DNA of 64,000 bases, taken from Microbacterium memoriense. Its GTDB lineage: Bacteria; Actinomycetota; Actinomycetes; Actinomycetales; Microbacteriaceae. Under the pieces are notes generated by a model. The model did not search any database. It had not been told where the DNA came from and saw only the letters and a program-made list of their open reading frames with translations. Numbering within the stretch: the stretch's first letter is position 1; every line of letters starts with the position of its first letter. Of this stretch, positions 44,448 to 54,168 are shown in pieces. The stretch is taken from contig NZ_JAODOR010000005.1 in NCBI RefSeq assembly GCF_025398275.1, positions 112,344 to 176,343 on the forward strand. The letters are read 5' to 3'. The position numbers and the translations under genes are program-made.

Positions 44448-46870
44448 GACGCTCCCCGCACGTCACCGCCGGCTCCCTCTACGTGGGGGTGTCGGTCCTC
44501 CTGGCCGCGGTCGCTGCCTGGCCGATCTATCGGTCCGAAGCCTTCCTCGTGCTCGTGGGGGTCGCGACCCTGCTTGCCGTCGGCATCGCGGTGCTCGTCA
44601 CCTGGCGGCGCTGGGGCGCAGGGGCGACCGCCGGGCTCCTGGCGGGAGCCTTCTTCGTCTTCGGGATTCCGCTGGCCGTCCCCGGACGCCTCGGCGGGCC
44701 GAGCGAGCTGATCCACGGCCTCGGCGAACTCGCCGCGGGACTCGTGGTCGGGTGGAAGGATCTGCTGACGGTCCAGGTGCCGGTGGGGAGCTACCGCAAT
44801 CTCCTGGTCCCCGCACTCGTGGTGTTCCTCGTCGGAACGACCCTCGCCCTGCGGGCGGCCTGGCGATCGGATGCCGGGGCGTTCTGGGCCGTGCCGGTCA
44901 GCCTCGGGATGGTCGGCTTCGGGCTCCTGTTCGGCCGCACCGAGGTCAGCGCGCCGCTGCGGATCGGACCGATGACGTTCCCCGCTCCGGTGGAGACCAC
45001 CCTCGGCGTCATCTGGCTGGTCGGGGGGGTGCTGTGGCTGTCCTGGCGGAGTCGTGAGGAACGCATCCGGGCCCTCCGCCGTGCCGCCGAGTCCACCGGT
45101 GTGCGGATGCGGCGCACGGCGCCGGCCGACGCACGCCGGCTGGCGCTCGGCGTGGGCATGATCGCGGTCGGCGCGCTCGCGGTGGGCCTCGTCGTGCCGG
45201 CGGCCGTGGCATCCGCCCCCCGCACCGTGCTGCGCGATACCACGGGACCGCAGGTCGAGATCTCCCGAGAGATCAGTCCACTCGCGGCGTTTCGCGCGCT
45301 CTTCGTTGACGGCACCTTCGGACAGGTGCTCTTCTCCGCCACGGGAGAAACCCCGCCCGAGCGGGTGCGGCTGGCCGTGCTCGACGCCTACGATGGCGCG
45401 GTCTTCCGCACAGATGCGACGACCTCGGGGGCACCCTTCGTCCGGGTGCCGGCCGGGCGCGACGCGGGCGACGGTGAGCTCGCCGAGGTCGATGTCGTCA
45501 TCGGCGCGCTGGAGGGTATCTGGATGCCCTCGGCCGGGTCGCTCGAGCGCGTCGACTTCGGCGGTGGGCGCGCCGTGTCTCTCGCTGACGGTTTCTACTA
45601 CAGCCCGGACCTTTCTGCCGCGGTCCAGACTGGCACGTGGGCGGCCGGCGACACCTACCGCCTCCGCGCGGCGGTTCCCGCGGTGCCGGCCCTGAGCGAG
45701 GCGAGCGCGCCCGGCGGACTCAAGGGCATGACCCTGGCCCCCGCAAGCCTGCGCACGTGGGTGGAGGAGCACACCACCGGCACCGGGGGAGCAGCCCTCG
45801 CTTCTCTCGTCGAGCTCCTCCGGGCGCGCGGGTACCTCTCGCACGCTTTGATCGGCGACGACGGCAGCGCCGAGTGGATGCGTGACCTCGACGACTATCG
45901 CTTCGCCCCGAGCGCCTCGGGACACTCTCTCGCACGGATCGACGACATGTTCGCCGCGCTCGCCGAGCGTGAGGCCGATCCGCGGGCTGCCGCGACGGGC
46001 AATTACGTCGCCGCGATCGGTGACGACGAGCAGTTCGCGACCGCGGTCGCCCTCATCGCGGGCGAGTTGGGGTTTCCCGCACGCGTCGTCGTGGGTGCGC
46101 GTCTGGCGTCGAGCGATGCCGGGCTGAGTGTCTGCGCCGACACCGGGTGCCGGTCGGGCGACATCTCGGCGTGGGTCGAAGTGCGCGCGTCGACCGGCGA
46201 CTGGATCCCGATCGATGTCACCCCTCAGCACGCGCAGGCGCCGAGTCGCGACGTCACCGAACAACCGGATCCGACGATCGGCACAGCAGTCCGCCCCGCC
46301 ACGGTCGACGAAGTCCAGCCACCCAAGCCCGCCCAGGAAGACACCGCCGGCACGCCCCCTCCGGAAGAGGCCGCCGATCTCGGCTGGCTGTGGGCGACTC
46401 TGCGGATCACGGCGTGGTCGCTCGGGATCCTCGCGGTCGTCGCCGGACCGATCCTGCTCGTGATCACCGCGAAGGCCCTGCGCCGTCGCCGTCGTCGTGG
46501 TGCGGACCGTCCTGCTGACCGTGTCGCCGGGGGGTGGGAGGAGTATCTCGACGCCGCAGTGGATGCCGGCCGCCGCGCACCGGCGGCATCCACGCGCACG
46601 GAGATCGCGGCACTCCACGCCTCACCCGGTGCCGCCGTGCTCGCCACGAGTGCCGATGAAGCGGTCTTCTCCGCGGCCACGGTGGAGGAGCGGGATGCCG
46701 ACGAATTCTGGCGGATCGTCGATGTCGAGCGCCGCGCGTTCGCCCCGGGGTTCTGGGCGCGCGTGCGCGCGGCCGTATCGTTGAGATCGTTCGTCCCGCC
46801 CGGGCGCCGGCCCGCACCGCAGATGGAGAGGGGGAGTCGCGCGTCCCAGACGCCGCGACACACCACATGA
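44444..46870 (+). CDS. TgpA-like membrane transglutaminase-fold protein, catalytic residues lost
   Basis: An 808-residue protein: about six hydrophobic helices in residues 8-250, a long exported region, a transglutaminase-like core at ~500-600, one helix near 660 and a cytoplasmic tail. The core keeps the fold motifs (DEQFATAVALIAGELGFPAR, SAWVEVRASTGDWIPIDVTP). The catalytic Cys of G-F-C-E-H-F-A is Asp (GDDEQFA) and the catalytic His of HAWxEV is Ser (SAWVEV), while the Asp remains. It should not crosslink or cleave and is probably a binding or scaffold protein. The start GTG overlaps the DUF58 stop, and its TGA overlaps the FHA-gene ATG. Confidence 0.87.
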   Translation: MRRSPHVTAGSLYVGVSVLLAAVAAWPIYRSEAFLVLVGVATLLAVGIAVLVTWRRWGAGATAGLLAGAFFVFGIPLAVPGRLGGPSELIHGLGELAAGLVVGWKDLLTVQVPVGSYRNLLVPALVVFLVGTTLALRAAWRSDAGAFWAVPVSLGMVGFGLLFGRTEVSAPLRIGPMTFPAPVETTLGVIWLVGGVLWLSWRSREERIRALRRAAESTGVRMRRTAPADARRLALGVGMIAVGALAVGLVVPAAVASAPRTVLRDTTGPQVEISREISPLAAFRALFVDGTFGQVLFSATGETPPERVRLAVLDAYDGAVFRTDATTSGAPFVRVPAGRDAGDGELAEVDVVIGALEGIWMPSAGSLERVDFGGGRAVSLADGFYYSPDLSAAVQTGTWAAGDTYRLRAAVPAVPALSEASAPGGLKGMTLAPASLRTWVEEHTTGTGGAALASLVELLRARGYLSHALIGDDGSAEWMRDLDDYRFAPSASGHSLARIDDMFAALAEREADPRAAATGNYVAAIGDDEQFATAVALIAGELGFPARVVVGARLASSDAGLSVCADTGCRSGDISAWVEVRASTGDWIPIDVTPQHAQAPSRDVTEQPDPTIGTAVRPATVDEVQPPKPAQEDTAGTPPPEEAADLGWLWATLRITAWSLGILAVVAGPILLVITAKALRRRRRRGADRPADRVAGGWEEYLDAAVDAGRRAPAASTRTEIAALHASPGAAVLATSADEAVFSAATVEERDADEFWRIVDVERRAFAPGFWARVRAAVSLRSFVPPGRRPAPQMERGSRASQTPRHTT

Positions 46871-48279
46871 CACCGATCGTCGACGAATCGCTGCTCTCGC
46901 TCCTGGGGCTCTTCGGGCTCCTCATCGGCGTGATCGGGTATCTGTGGGCGGCCCTCGCGCTGTCGGCGATGTTCCGCAAGATGGGCGAAGAACCGTGGAA
47001 GGGCTGGGTGCCCTTCCTCAACCTCGCGACCGTGCTCACCTGGGGCGGGTTCAATCCCTGGCTCGTCCTGATCGGCCTGATCCCGGTGATCGGGCCGATC
47101 GTGATCCTGATTCTGATGATCGTCTCCGCGCACCGCATCAACCCCGGGTTCGGCTACGGCGCCGGGATGACGGTGCTCGCGGCTTTCTTCTTCATCATCT
47201 GGGCGAGCATCCTCGGGTTCGGCCCCGCGCGCTGGTTGGGGGCGCGAGCCGCCGCATGGCGTCCCGCCGTCACGGACCCGCTGGATGCCGATCCTGCCCC
47301 GACGCCGGCTGTGCCGAGTGCGCCGGCGGCACCGGTCGTCGCGCCGCCGGCCGCGCAGGTCGACACTGCGGCCGACGCCTTCGCCTTCGCTCCGCCCGCG
47401 CCGCGTACCGGCCCGGTGTGGGTGCCGCCGGACATCACGACCTCACCGCCCGCCGCAGCGCCGCCGCCGGGGGCCCCCGCAACGCCGGTTGTCTCGGTGC
47501 CGGAGGAACCCGAGGAAGTCTCCTGGCCGTCCGAGATCGACGACGTGTCGGCGGTGTCTCCCTCCCCGTTCCCGCCGAGCGCGGCCGCGGGGCGTCGCTA
47601 CGCCGCACCGCCCGTTCGCGAGGACGCCGATGACGAGCACAGTGGCCCGATCGCGTTCGTTCCCGGCCGCCGCTCGAACGTCGATCCGGCACCCGCCGAT
47701 CCTCCGGTGACCCGGATGCCGGCCGCAGCGCCCGGCACGCGCCGGTCGGCGCGCACCGACGATTCCGACGAGCCGGAGGCGTTCCCCGAGCTGTCCGGGG
47801 AGGTCTCCGCCGTGATCGGCGCGCCCCGCGCCGGCACACCGCGCTCCGCGCTCAGCTCCGTCTCGGCGCAGCAGCGCCGCCAGGAGCCCTTCGGCGACGA
47901 AGACGACGACCTCGAACGCACCGTCATCGCGCGCCGCGTGAAGCGTCCCGCGTGGGAACTGGTCCCGGCATCCGGCGTACCGTTGCCGCTGACGGCGGAC
48001 GTCGTGATCCTCGGCCGCCGACCGGCAGCCGACCCGACCTTTCCCCGCGCCCAGCTTCTCGCCGTGCCGGACAGCGCGCGAACCGTGTCCAAGACCCACG
48101 CGCGCATCGAACTGCGGGGCGAACGGTGGCACATCACCGACCTCGCATCGACCAACGGAGTGATGCTGCGCACCCTCATGGGGGAGGAACTCGAGATCGA
48201 AGCGGGCACCGAGCTGCAAGCCGGCGAGCGGTTCTATCTGGGCGATGAGGAGTTCCTGCTCCACCGCGTGGAGAGCTGA
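46867..48279 (+). CDS. DUF5684-like membrane domain fused to FHA domain
   Basis: A 470-residue protein. Residues 1-125 hold about four helices with the DUF5684-type motif FRKMGEEPWKGWVPFLNLAT. Then comes a ~200-residue Pro/Ala/Glu-rich linker. The C-terminal ~95 residues are an FHA phosphothreonine-binding domain (VVILGRRPAADPTFP, VSKTHARIELRGERWHITDL, ASTNGVML). Just before the FHA domain lies DDDLERTVIARR, an acidic Thr motif like those phosphorylated by PknB-type kinases in other FHA proteins. With the kinase at the operon's head it is the likely phospho-target or reader. Confidence 0.85.
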   Translation: MTPIVDESLLSLLGLFGLLIGVIGYLWAALALSAMFRKMGEEPWKGWVPFLNLATVLTWGGFNPWLVLIGLIPVIGPIVILILMIVSAHRINPGFGYGAGMTVLAAFFFIIWASILGFGPARWLGARAAAWRPAVTDPLDADPAPTPAVPSAPAAPVVAPPAAQVDTAADAFAFAPPAPRTGPVWVPPDITTSPPAAAPPPGAPATPVVSVPEEPEEVSWPSEIDDVSAVSPSPFPPSAAAGRRYAAPPVREDADDEHSGPIAFVPGRRSNVDPAPADPPVTRMPAAAPGTRRSARTDDSDEPEAFPELSGEVSAVIGAPRAGTPRSALSSVSAQQRRQEPFGDEDDDLERTVIARRVKRPAWELVPASGVPLPLTADVVILGRRPAADPTFPRAQLLAVPDSARTVSKTHARIELRGERWHITDLASTNGVMLRTLMGEELEIEAGTELQAGERFYLGDEEFLLHRVES

Positions 48280-48291
48280 ACCCGCGATCGT

Positions 48292-48320
48292 TTGACCGGC
48301 TTCCCGCGCACGCGTATGAT
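48292..48320 (+). promoter_or_regulatory. rpsL operon promoter
   Basis: TTGACC (48292-48297), a 17-bp spacer and TATGAT (48315-48320) make the best housekeeping promoter in the window. Confidence 0.8.
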
Positions 48321-48398
48321 TGATCGGGTGTGCGCTCATGCGCGCCTTGCGTCATGTCTCGACACGACACGGGCCGTATGTTCGCCGCATCTCGGGAA

Positions 48399-48416
48399 CG
48401 ACCTGCGAACAGGTCG
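48399..48416 (+). other. Hairpin in the ~195-nt rpsL leader
   Basis: CGACCTG and CAGGTCG form a 7-bp stem closed by a CGAA tetraloop within the long untranslated leader (about 48327-48522). Its role in control of the ribosomal operon is a guess. Confidence 0.45.
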
Positions 48417-48522
48417 CCCCCACGGCATATCCACCACCCAAAAGCACGGCTCTTCTGCCGCGCCGGTGGATTTGTGGTGAAACCACGAACGCTGTCACCG
48501 TGCAGCACAACAAGGAGAGAAC

Positions 48523-48891
<369 letters not shown>

Positions 48892-48896
48892 GTTAG

Positions 48897-49367
48897 ATGC
48901 CTCGTAAGGGACCCGCACCCCGCCGCGTCGTCGTCAACGACCCGGTCTACGGTGCTCCGATCGTCACCCAGCTGGTGAACAAGATCCTCGTCGACGGCAA
49001 GAAGTCGATCGCCGAGTCGATCGTCTACACCGCGCTCAAGGGTGTCGAAGCCAAGAACGGTCAGGATGCCGTCGCCACGCTGAAGAAGGCGCTCGACAAC
49101 GTCCGTCCGACCCTCGAGGTCAAGAGCCGCCGCGTCGGTGGCTCGACCTACCAGGTGCCCGTCGAGGTCAAGCCGCACCGTGCGAACACGCTCGCGCTGC
49201 GCTGGCTCGTCTCCTACGCGAAGGGTCGTCGTGAGAAGACGATGACCGAGCGTCTGCAGAACGAGATCCTCGACGCCTCGAACGGCCTGGGTGCCGCGGT
49301 CAAGCGCCGCGAAGACACCCACAAGATGGCCGAGTCGAACCGCGCCTTCGCGCACTACCGCTGGTAA
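48897..49367 (+). CDS. rpsG: 30S ribosomal protein S7
   Basis: A 156-residue S7, which nucleates 30S head assembly and contacts E-site tRNA. Family sequence throughout: [42 protein letters not shown] and the C-terminal [19 protein letters not shown]. It lies 5 nt after rpsL and is co-transcribed with it. Confidence 0.98.
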   Translation: MPRKGPAPRRVVVNDPVYGAPIVTQLVNKILVDGKKSIAESIVYTALKGVEAKNGQDAVATLKKALDNVRPTLEVKSRRVGGSTYQVPVEVKPHRANTLALRWLVSYAKGRREKTMTERLQNEILDASNGLGAAVKRREDTHKMAESNRAFAHYRW

Positions 49368-49378
49368 CCAGCGTTTCC

Positions 49379-49406
49379 GATGGCCGGCCCCAACGGGCCG
49401 GCCATC
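49379..49406 (+). terminator. 12-bp hairpin between rpsG and fusA
   Basis: 49379-49390 pairs exactly with 49395-49406 (arm GATGGCCGGCCC, loop CAAC). In this position it may give partial termination or stabilise the S12-S7 message. Confidence 0.65.
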
Positions 49407-49441
49407 CCCGCGACATTCCCCACCACAAGTAAGGACACCCC

Positions 49442-51556
49442 GTGGCACAAGAAGTGCTCACCGACCTCAACAAGGTCCGCAACATCGGCATCATGGCGCA
49501 CATCGATGCCGGCAAGACGACGACGACCGAGCGCATCCTGTTCTACACGGGTGTCAACCACAAGATCGGCGAGACGCACGACGGTGCCTCCACGACCGAC
49601 TGGATGGAGCAGGAAAAGGAGCGCGGCATCACGATCACGTCCGCCGCCGTGACCTGCTACTGGAACAAGAACCAGATCAACATCATCGACACCCCCGGTC
49701 ACGTGGACTTCACGGTCGAGGTGGAGCGCTCGCTCCGCGTTCTCGACGGTGCTGTCGCCGTCTTCGACGGCAAGGAGGGCGTCGAGCCCCAGTCCGAGAC
49801 CGTGTGGCGTCAGGCCGACAAGTACAACGTCCCGCGTATCTGCTTCGTCAACAAGATGGACAAGCTCGGCGCCGACTTCTACTTCACGGTCGACACCATC
49901 ATCAAGCGCCTCGGTGCCAAGCCCCTCGTGATCCAGCTGCCGATCGGCGCGGAGAGCGACTTCCTCGGCGTCATCGACCTCGTCGAGATGCGCGCGCTCG
50001 TGTGGCCCGGTGACTCCAAGGGTGATGTCACCATGGGCGCCAAGTACGAGATCCAGGAGATCCCGGCCGACCTCGCCGAGAAGGCGGCGGAATACCGCCA
50101 GCTCCTGCTCGAGACGGTCGCCGAGACCGACGACGCGCTGCTGGAGAAGTTCTTCGGTGGCGAAGAGCTCACGGTCGCCGAGATCAAGGGCGCGATTCGC
50201 AAGCTGACCGTGTCGAGCGAGGTCTATCCGGTCCTGTGTGGCTCCGCGTTCAAGAACCGCGGCGTGCAGCCCATGCTCGATGCCGTCATCGACTACCTGC
50301 CGAACCCCCTCGACGTCGGCGCCATCGAGGCGCACGACCCGAAGGACTACGACACGATCATCGAGCGTCACCCCGACGCGAACGACCCGTTCTCGGCGCT
50401 GGCCTTCAAGGTCGCGGTGCACCCGTTCTTCGGTCGCCTCACCTACATCCGCGTCTACTCGGGTCGCCTCGACTCGGGTGCGCAGGTCATCAACTCGACC
50501 AAGGGCAAGAAGGAGCGCATCGGGAAGATCTTCCAGATGCACGCCAACAAGGAGATCCCGGTTCCGGCGGTCTCCGCCGGCAACATCTACGCCGTCATCG
50601 GCCTGAAGGACACCACCACCGGTGACACCCTGACCGACCCGGCCGCGCCCGTCGTCCTCGAGTCGATGACCTTCCCCGAGCCCGTCATCGAGGTCGCCAT
50701 CGAGCCGAAGACCAAGGCCGACCAGGAGAAGCTCGGCGTCGCGATCCAGAAGCTCGCCGAAGAAGACCCGACCTTCCGCACCGAACTCAACCCCGACACC
50801 GGTCAGACGGTCATCAAGGGCATGGGCGAGTTGCACCTCGACATCCTCGTCGACCGCATGAAGCGCGAGTTCAACGTCGAGGCCAACGTCGGCAAGCCCC
50901 AGGTTGCGTACCGCGAGACGATCAAGAAGGCCGTCGAGCGTCACGACTACACGCACAAGAAGCAGACCGGTGGTTCGGGTCAGTTCGCGAAGATCCAGTT
51001 CGCGATCGAGCCGCTCGATCTCTCGTCGGAGAACACCTACGAGTTCGAGAACAAGGTCACCGGTGGCCGCATCCCGCGCGAGTACATCGAGCCGACCAAC
51101 CAGGGCTTCCAGGACGCGATGAACGTCGGCGTGCTCGCCGGCTACCCCATCGTGGGTGTCAAGGCGCTCCTGCTCGACGGCGCGAGCCACGATGTCGACT
51201 CGTCCGAGATGGCGTTCAAGATCGCCGGATCGATGGGCTTCAAAGAGGCGCTCCGCAAGGCGAACCCGGTCATCCTCGAGCCGCTCATGGCGGTCGAGGT
51301 GCGCGTGCCCGAGGAGTACATGGGCGACGTCATCGGCGACTTGAACAGCCGTCGCGGCCAGATCCAGTCGATGGAGGATGGTTCGGGCATCAAGATCGTC
51401 CGTGCTCTCGTTCCGCTGTCGGAGATGTTCGGATACATCGGCGACCTGCGCTCGAAGACCTCGGGCCGTGCCGTCTACTCGATGGAGTTCGACTCGTACG
51501 CGGAGGTCCCGCGGGCCGTCGCCGACGAGATCGTCCAGAAGAACAAGGGCGAGTAG
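49442..51556 (+). CDS. fusA: Translation elongation factor G
   Basis: A 704-residue EF-G catalysing GTP-driven translocation. G-domain motifs: [37 protein letters not shown] and [10 protein letters not shown]. The later domains are complete ([60 protein letters not shown]). It begins at a GTG after AAGTAAGGA. A strong terminator follows the stop, separating it from tuf. Confidence 0.98.
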   Translation: MAQEVLTDLNKVRNIGIMAHIDAGKTTTTERILFYTGVNHKIGETHDGASTTDWMEQEKERGITITSAAVTCYWNKNQINIIDTPGHVDFTVEVERSLRVLDGAVAVFDGKEGVEPQSETVWRQADKYNVPRICFVNKMDKLGADFYFTVDTIIKRLGAKPLVIQLPIGAESDFLGVIDLVEMRALVWPGDSKGDVTMGAKYEIQEIPADLAEKAAEYRQLLLETVAETDDALLEKFFGGEELTVAEIKGAIRKLTVSSEVYPVLCGSAFKNRGVQPMLDAVIDYLPNPLDVGAIEAHDPKDYDTIIERHPDANDPFSALAFKVAVHPFFGRLTYIRVYSGRLDSGAQVINSTKGKKERIGKIFQMHANKEIPVPAVSAGNIYAVIGLKDTTTGDTLTDPAAPVVLESMTFPEPVIEVAIEPKTKADQEKLGVAIQKLAEEDPTFRTELNPDTGQTVIKGMGELHLDILVDRMKREFNVEANVGKPQVAYRETIKKAVERHDYTHKKQTGGSGQFAKIQFAIEPLDLSSENTYEFENKVTGGRIPREYIEPTNQGFQDAMNVGVLAGYPIVGVKALLLDGASHDVDSSEMAFKIAGSMGFKEALRKANPVILEPLMAVEVRVPEEYMGDVIGDLNSRRGQIQSMEDGSGIKIVRALVPLSEMFGYIGDLRSKTSGRAVYSMEFDSYAEVPRAVADEIVQKNKGE

Positions 51557-51568
51557 CACCGCCCGAAC

Positions 51569-51601
51569 GGATGCTGTGCGCCACGGCGGCGCACAGCATC
51601 C
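51569..51601 (+). terminator. fusA terminator
   Basis: A 14-bp perfect stem (51569-51582 with 51588-51601) with a 5-nt loop starts 13 nt after the fusA stop codon. Confidence 0.85.
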
Positions 51602-51628
51602 ACCCAAACTGAATACAGAACCGTCAAC

Positions 51629-51675
51629 TACACTGACACCATCCCCGTAGAAACCGGTCGCAAACCAGCGACCGG
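51629..51675 (+). promoter_or_regulatory. tuf promoter -10 and leader hairpin
   Basis: TACACT (51629-51634) is a good -10; the -35 is unclear. In the leader, CCGGTCGC (51654-51661) pairs with GCGACCGG (51668-51675). Since a terminator precedes, tuf needs this promoter of its own. Confidence 0.55.
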
Positions 51676-51707
51676 GACCTCTACACGAACGTCCTGAGGA
51701 GGACCCA

Positions 51708-52901
51708 GTGGCTAAGGCCAAGTTCGAGCGCACCAAGCCGCACGTAAACATCGGAACGATCGGTCACGTCGACCACGGCAAGACCACGCTCACCGCAGCG
51801 ATCTCGAAGGTGCTTGCTGACAAGTTCCCGTCCGCGACCAACGTGCAGCGTGACTTCGCGTCGATCGACTCCGCTCCCGAAGAGCGTCAGCGCGGCATCA
51901 CGATCAACATCTCGCACGTCGAGTACGAGACCCCCAAGCGTCACTACGCGCACGTCGACGCCCCGGGTCACGCCGACTACATCAAGAACATGATCACCGG
52001 TGCTGCTCAGATGGACGGCGCGATCCTCGTGGTCGCCGCCACCGACGGCCCGATGGCTCAGACGCGTGAGCACGTGCTGCTCGCCAAGCAGGTCGGCGTT
52101 CCCTACCTGCTGGTCGCGCTGAACAAGAGCGACATGGTCGACGACGAGGAGATCCTGGAGCTCGTCGAGCTCGAGGTCCGTGAGCTGCTCAGCTCGCAGA
52201 ACTTCGACGGTGACAACGCTCCCGTCGTCCGCGTCTCGGGCCTGAAGGCTCTCGAGGGCGACGAGCAGTGGGTCAACTCCATCGTCGAGCTCATGGAAGC
52301 CGTCGACGAGAACATCCCCGACCCCGTGCGTGACAAGGACAAGCCGTTCCTCATGCCGATCGAGGACGTCTTCACGATCACCGGTCGTGGCACGGTCGTC
52401 ACGGGTCGCGCCGAGCGTGGCACGCTGGCCATCAACTCCGAGGTCGAGATCGTCGGCATCCGCCCGACGCAGAAGACCATCGTCACGGGTATCGAGATGT
52501 TCCACAAGCAGCTCGACGAGGCCTGGGCCGGCGAGAACTGTGGTCTGCTCCTCCGCGGCACCAAGCGTGACGACGTCGAGCGTGGCCAGGTTGTCGTGAA
52601 GCCGGGCTCGGTTACGCCCCACACCAACTTCGAGGGCACGGCGTACATCCTGTCCAAGGAGGAGGGTGGCCGTCACAACCCCTTCTACACGAACTACCGC
52701 CCGCAGTTCTACTTCCGCACCACGGACGTCACCGGCGTCATCTCGCTGCCCGAGGGCACCGAGATGGTCATGCCCGGCGACACCACGGACATGACCGTTG
52801 AGCTGATCCAGCCCATCGCCATGGAAGACGGACTCGGCTTCGCGATCCGTGAGGGTGGCCGCACCGTCGGCGCCGGCACGGTCACCAAGATCCTCAAGTA
52901 A
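51708..52901 (+). CDS. tuf: Translation elongation factor Tu
   Basis: A 397-residue EF-Tu. GTPase motifs: [39 protein letters not shown] and [10 protein letters not shown]. It starts at a GTG 6 nt after GAGGAGG and is followed by its own terminator. The S10 ribosomal operon does not follow directly; a glycan locus does. Confidence 0.98.
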   Translation: MAKAKFERTKPHVNIGTIGHVDHGKTTLTAAISKVLADKFPSATNVQRDFASIDSAPEERQRGITINISHVEYETPKRHYAHVDAPGHADYIKNMITGAAQMDGAILVVAATDGPMAQTREHVLLAKQVGVPYLLVALNKSDMVDDEEILELVELEVRELLSSQNFDGDNAPVVRVSGLKALEGDEQWVNSIVELMEAVDENIPDPVRDKDKPFLMPIEDVFTITGRGTVVTGRAERGTLAINSEVEIVGIRPTQKTIVTGIEMFHKQLDEAWAGENCGLLLRGTKRDDVERGQVVVKPGSVTPHTNFEGTAYILSKEEGGRHNPFYTNYRPQFYFRTTDVTGVISLPEGTEMVMPGDTTDMTVELIQPIAMEDGLGFAIREGGRTVGAGTVTKILK

Positions 52902-52915
52902 CACCGCGTGATCTG

Positions 52916-52953
52916 GAACGCCCCCCGGGAGCCTCGTGCTCCTGGGGGCGTTC
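52916..52953 (+). terminator. tuf terminator
   Basis: GAACGCCCCC...GAGC (52916-52932) pairs with GCTCC...GGGGGCGTTC (52938-52953), a nearly perfect stem of about 15 bp, just after the tuf stop. Confidence 0.85.
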
Positions 52954-53061
52954 TGCGTGTGCGGGCTTGTCCGGGAATCCGGCCGCGGCTGTGTGAATAC
53001 GGGACACGACATTTGGTCATCTAGGCTGGAAACAACTGATGAGATCTGTGGGGTTCGGCAT

Positions 53062-54168
53062 TTGTCTGGTGTGATTGTGCATGAGTGGCTTGCGCCGACT
53101 GGTGGATCGGAGAACGTCTTCGAGGTTCTCAGCGAGGTGTTCCCGGACGCCGCTCGCTATTGTCTTTGGAACGAGAGCGGCGGCCGGTTCCAAGACGTCG
53201 GAGAGACCTGGCTCGCACGCACACCGTTCAAGGGTCGCAAAGCTCTCGCACTCCCGCTGATGCCCCTCGCGTGGCGTCAACTCCCAGCGGTGGATGCGGA
53301 GTGGGTGCTCACTAGTAGCCATCTCTTCGCGCACCACGCGCGTTTCAAGGGGTCGGCTCGGGAGGCGCCGAAGTTTGTCTATGCTCATACACCTGCCCGT
53401 TACGTATGGGTTCCCGAGCTCGATGGGCGCGGAAGCGGCGCAATGGCGCGAGCGGCGTCGAGCGTGCTCAAGCCACTGGATCGCAGGCGTGCCCAGGAGC
53501 CGGTCTCAATCGCCGCGAACAGTCGGTTTGTCGCTGCGCGTATTGCCATGACGTGGGAGAGGGAAGCGACTGTCATATACCCGCCGGTGGATGTTGGCTT
53601 TTTCTCTGGAGTCGATTCGATTGAGTTGACGGGAATTGACCAGCGAACACTCGATTCTCTCCCTGAGGTCTTTCTGCTGGGCGTATCCCGCCTCGTGTCA
53701 TACAAGCGTCTCGACTTAGTGATCGCCACAGGGGCGGCCGCGGACATGCCGGTGGTAATAGCGGGTGAAGGGCCCGACGCCTTGCAACTGCGCGAACTGG
53801 CGAATGGATCCACGGCAAATGTGACGTTTGTCGGCAAGCCTTCTCGCGCGCTACTCGCTCACCTGTACCGTCGCGCAGCAGTCGTTGTCTTCCCCCCAAT
53901 TGAGGACTTCGGAATAATCCCGGTTGAAGCGATGGCCACCGGGACACCGGTGATCGCAAACTCGGTGGGTGGCGCGGCGGAGTCCGTCGTGCATCGCCAA
54001 ACGGGAGCCGTTATAGCTGAGTGGCGCGGTTCGGAGTTGGCGGAGGCCGTTGAGGTTGCGCTGGCCACCAACGCGAGCGACTGCGTCAAGACAGCCGAGC
54101 AGTTCTCAGACCGCACCTTCGGCAATGGCGTAGAGAATTGGATGCGAATGGGTGGTGCGCGACTATGA
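53062..54168 (+). CDS. Glycosyltransferase family 4 (GT-B fold)
   Basis: A 368-residue GT4. N-lobe: SGVIVHEWLAPTGGSENVFE and KFVYAHTPARYVWVPEL. C-lobe: LLGVSRLVSYKRLDLVIATG, IAGEGPD and the nucleotide-sugar site FPPIEDFGIIPVEAMATGTP (E-x7-E). It should transfer a sugar to a lipid-linked or growing glycan in the cytoplasm. The start is uncertain: TTG 53062 gives MSGVIVHEWL and is preferred; GTG 53071 or 53077 is possible. Its codon use is more A/T-rich than that of tuf. It is the first gene of the glycan locus and overlaps the next (ATGA). Confidence 0.85.
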   Translation: MSGVIVHEWLAPTGGSENVFEVLSEVFPDAARYCLWNESGGRFQDVGETWLARTPFKGRKALALPLMPLAWRQLPAVDAEWVLTSSHLFAHHARFKGSAREAPKFVYAHTPARYVWVPELDGRGSGAMARAASSVLKPLDRRRAQEPVSIAANSRFVAARIAMTWEREATVIYPPVDVGFFSGVDSIELTGIDQRTLDSLPEVFLLGVSRLVSYKRLDLVIATGAAADMPVVIAGEGPDALQLRELANGSTANVTFVGKPSRALLAHLYRRAAVVVFPPIEDFGIIPVEAMATGTPVIANSVGGAAESVVHRQTGAVIAEWRGSELAEAVEVALATNASDCVKTAEQFSDRTFGNGVENWMRMGGARL

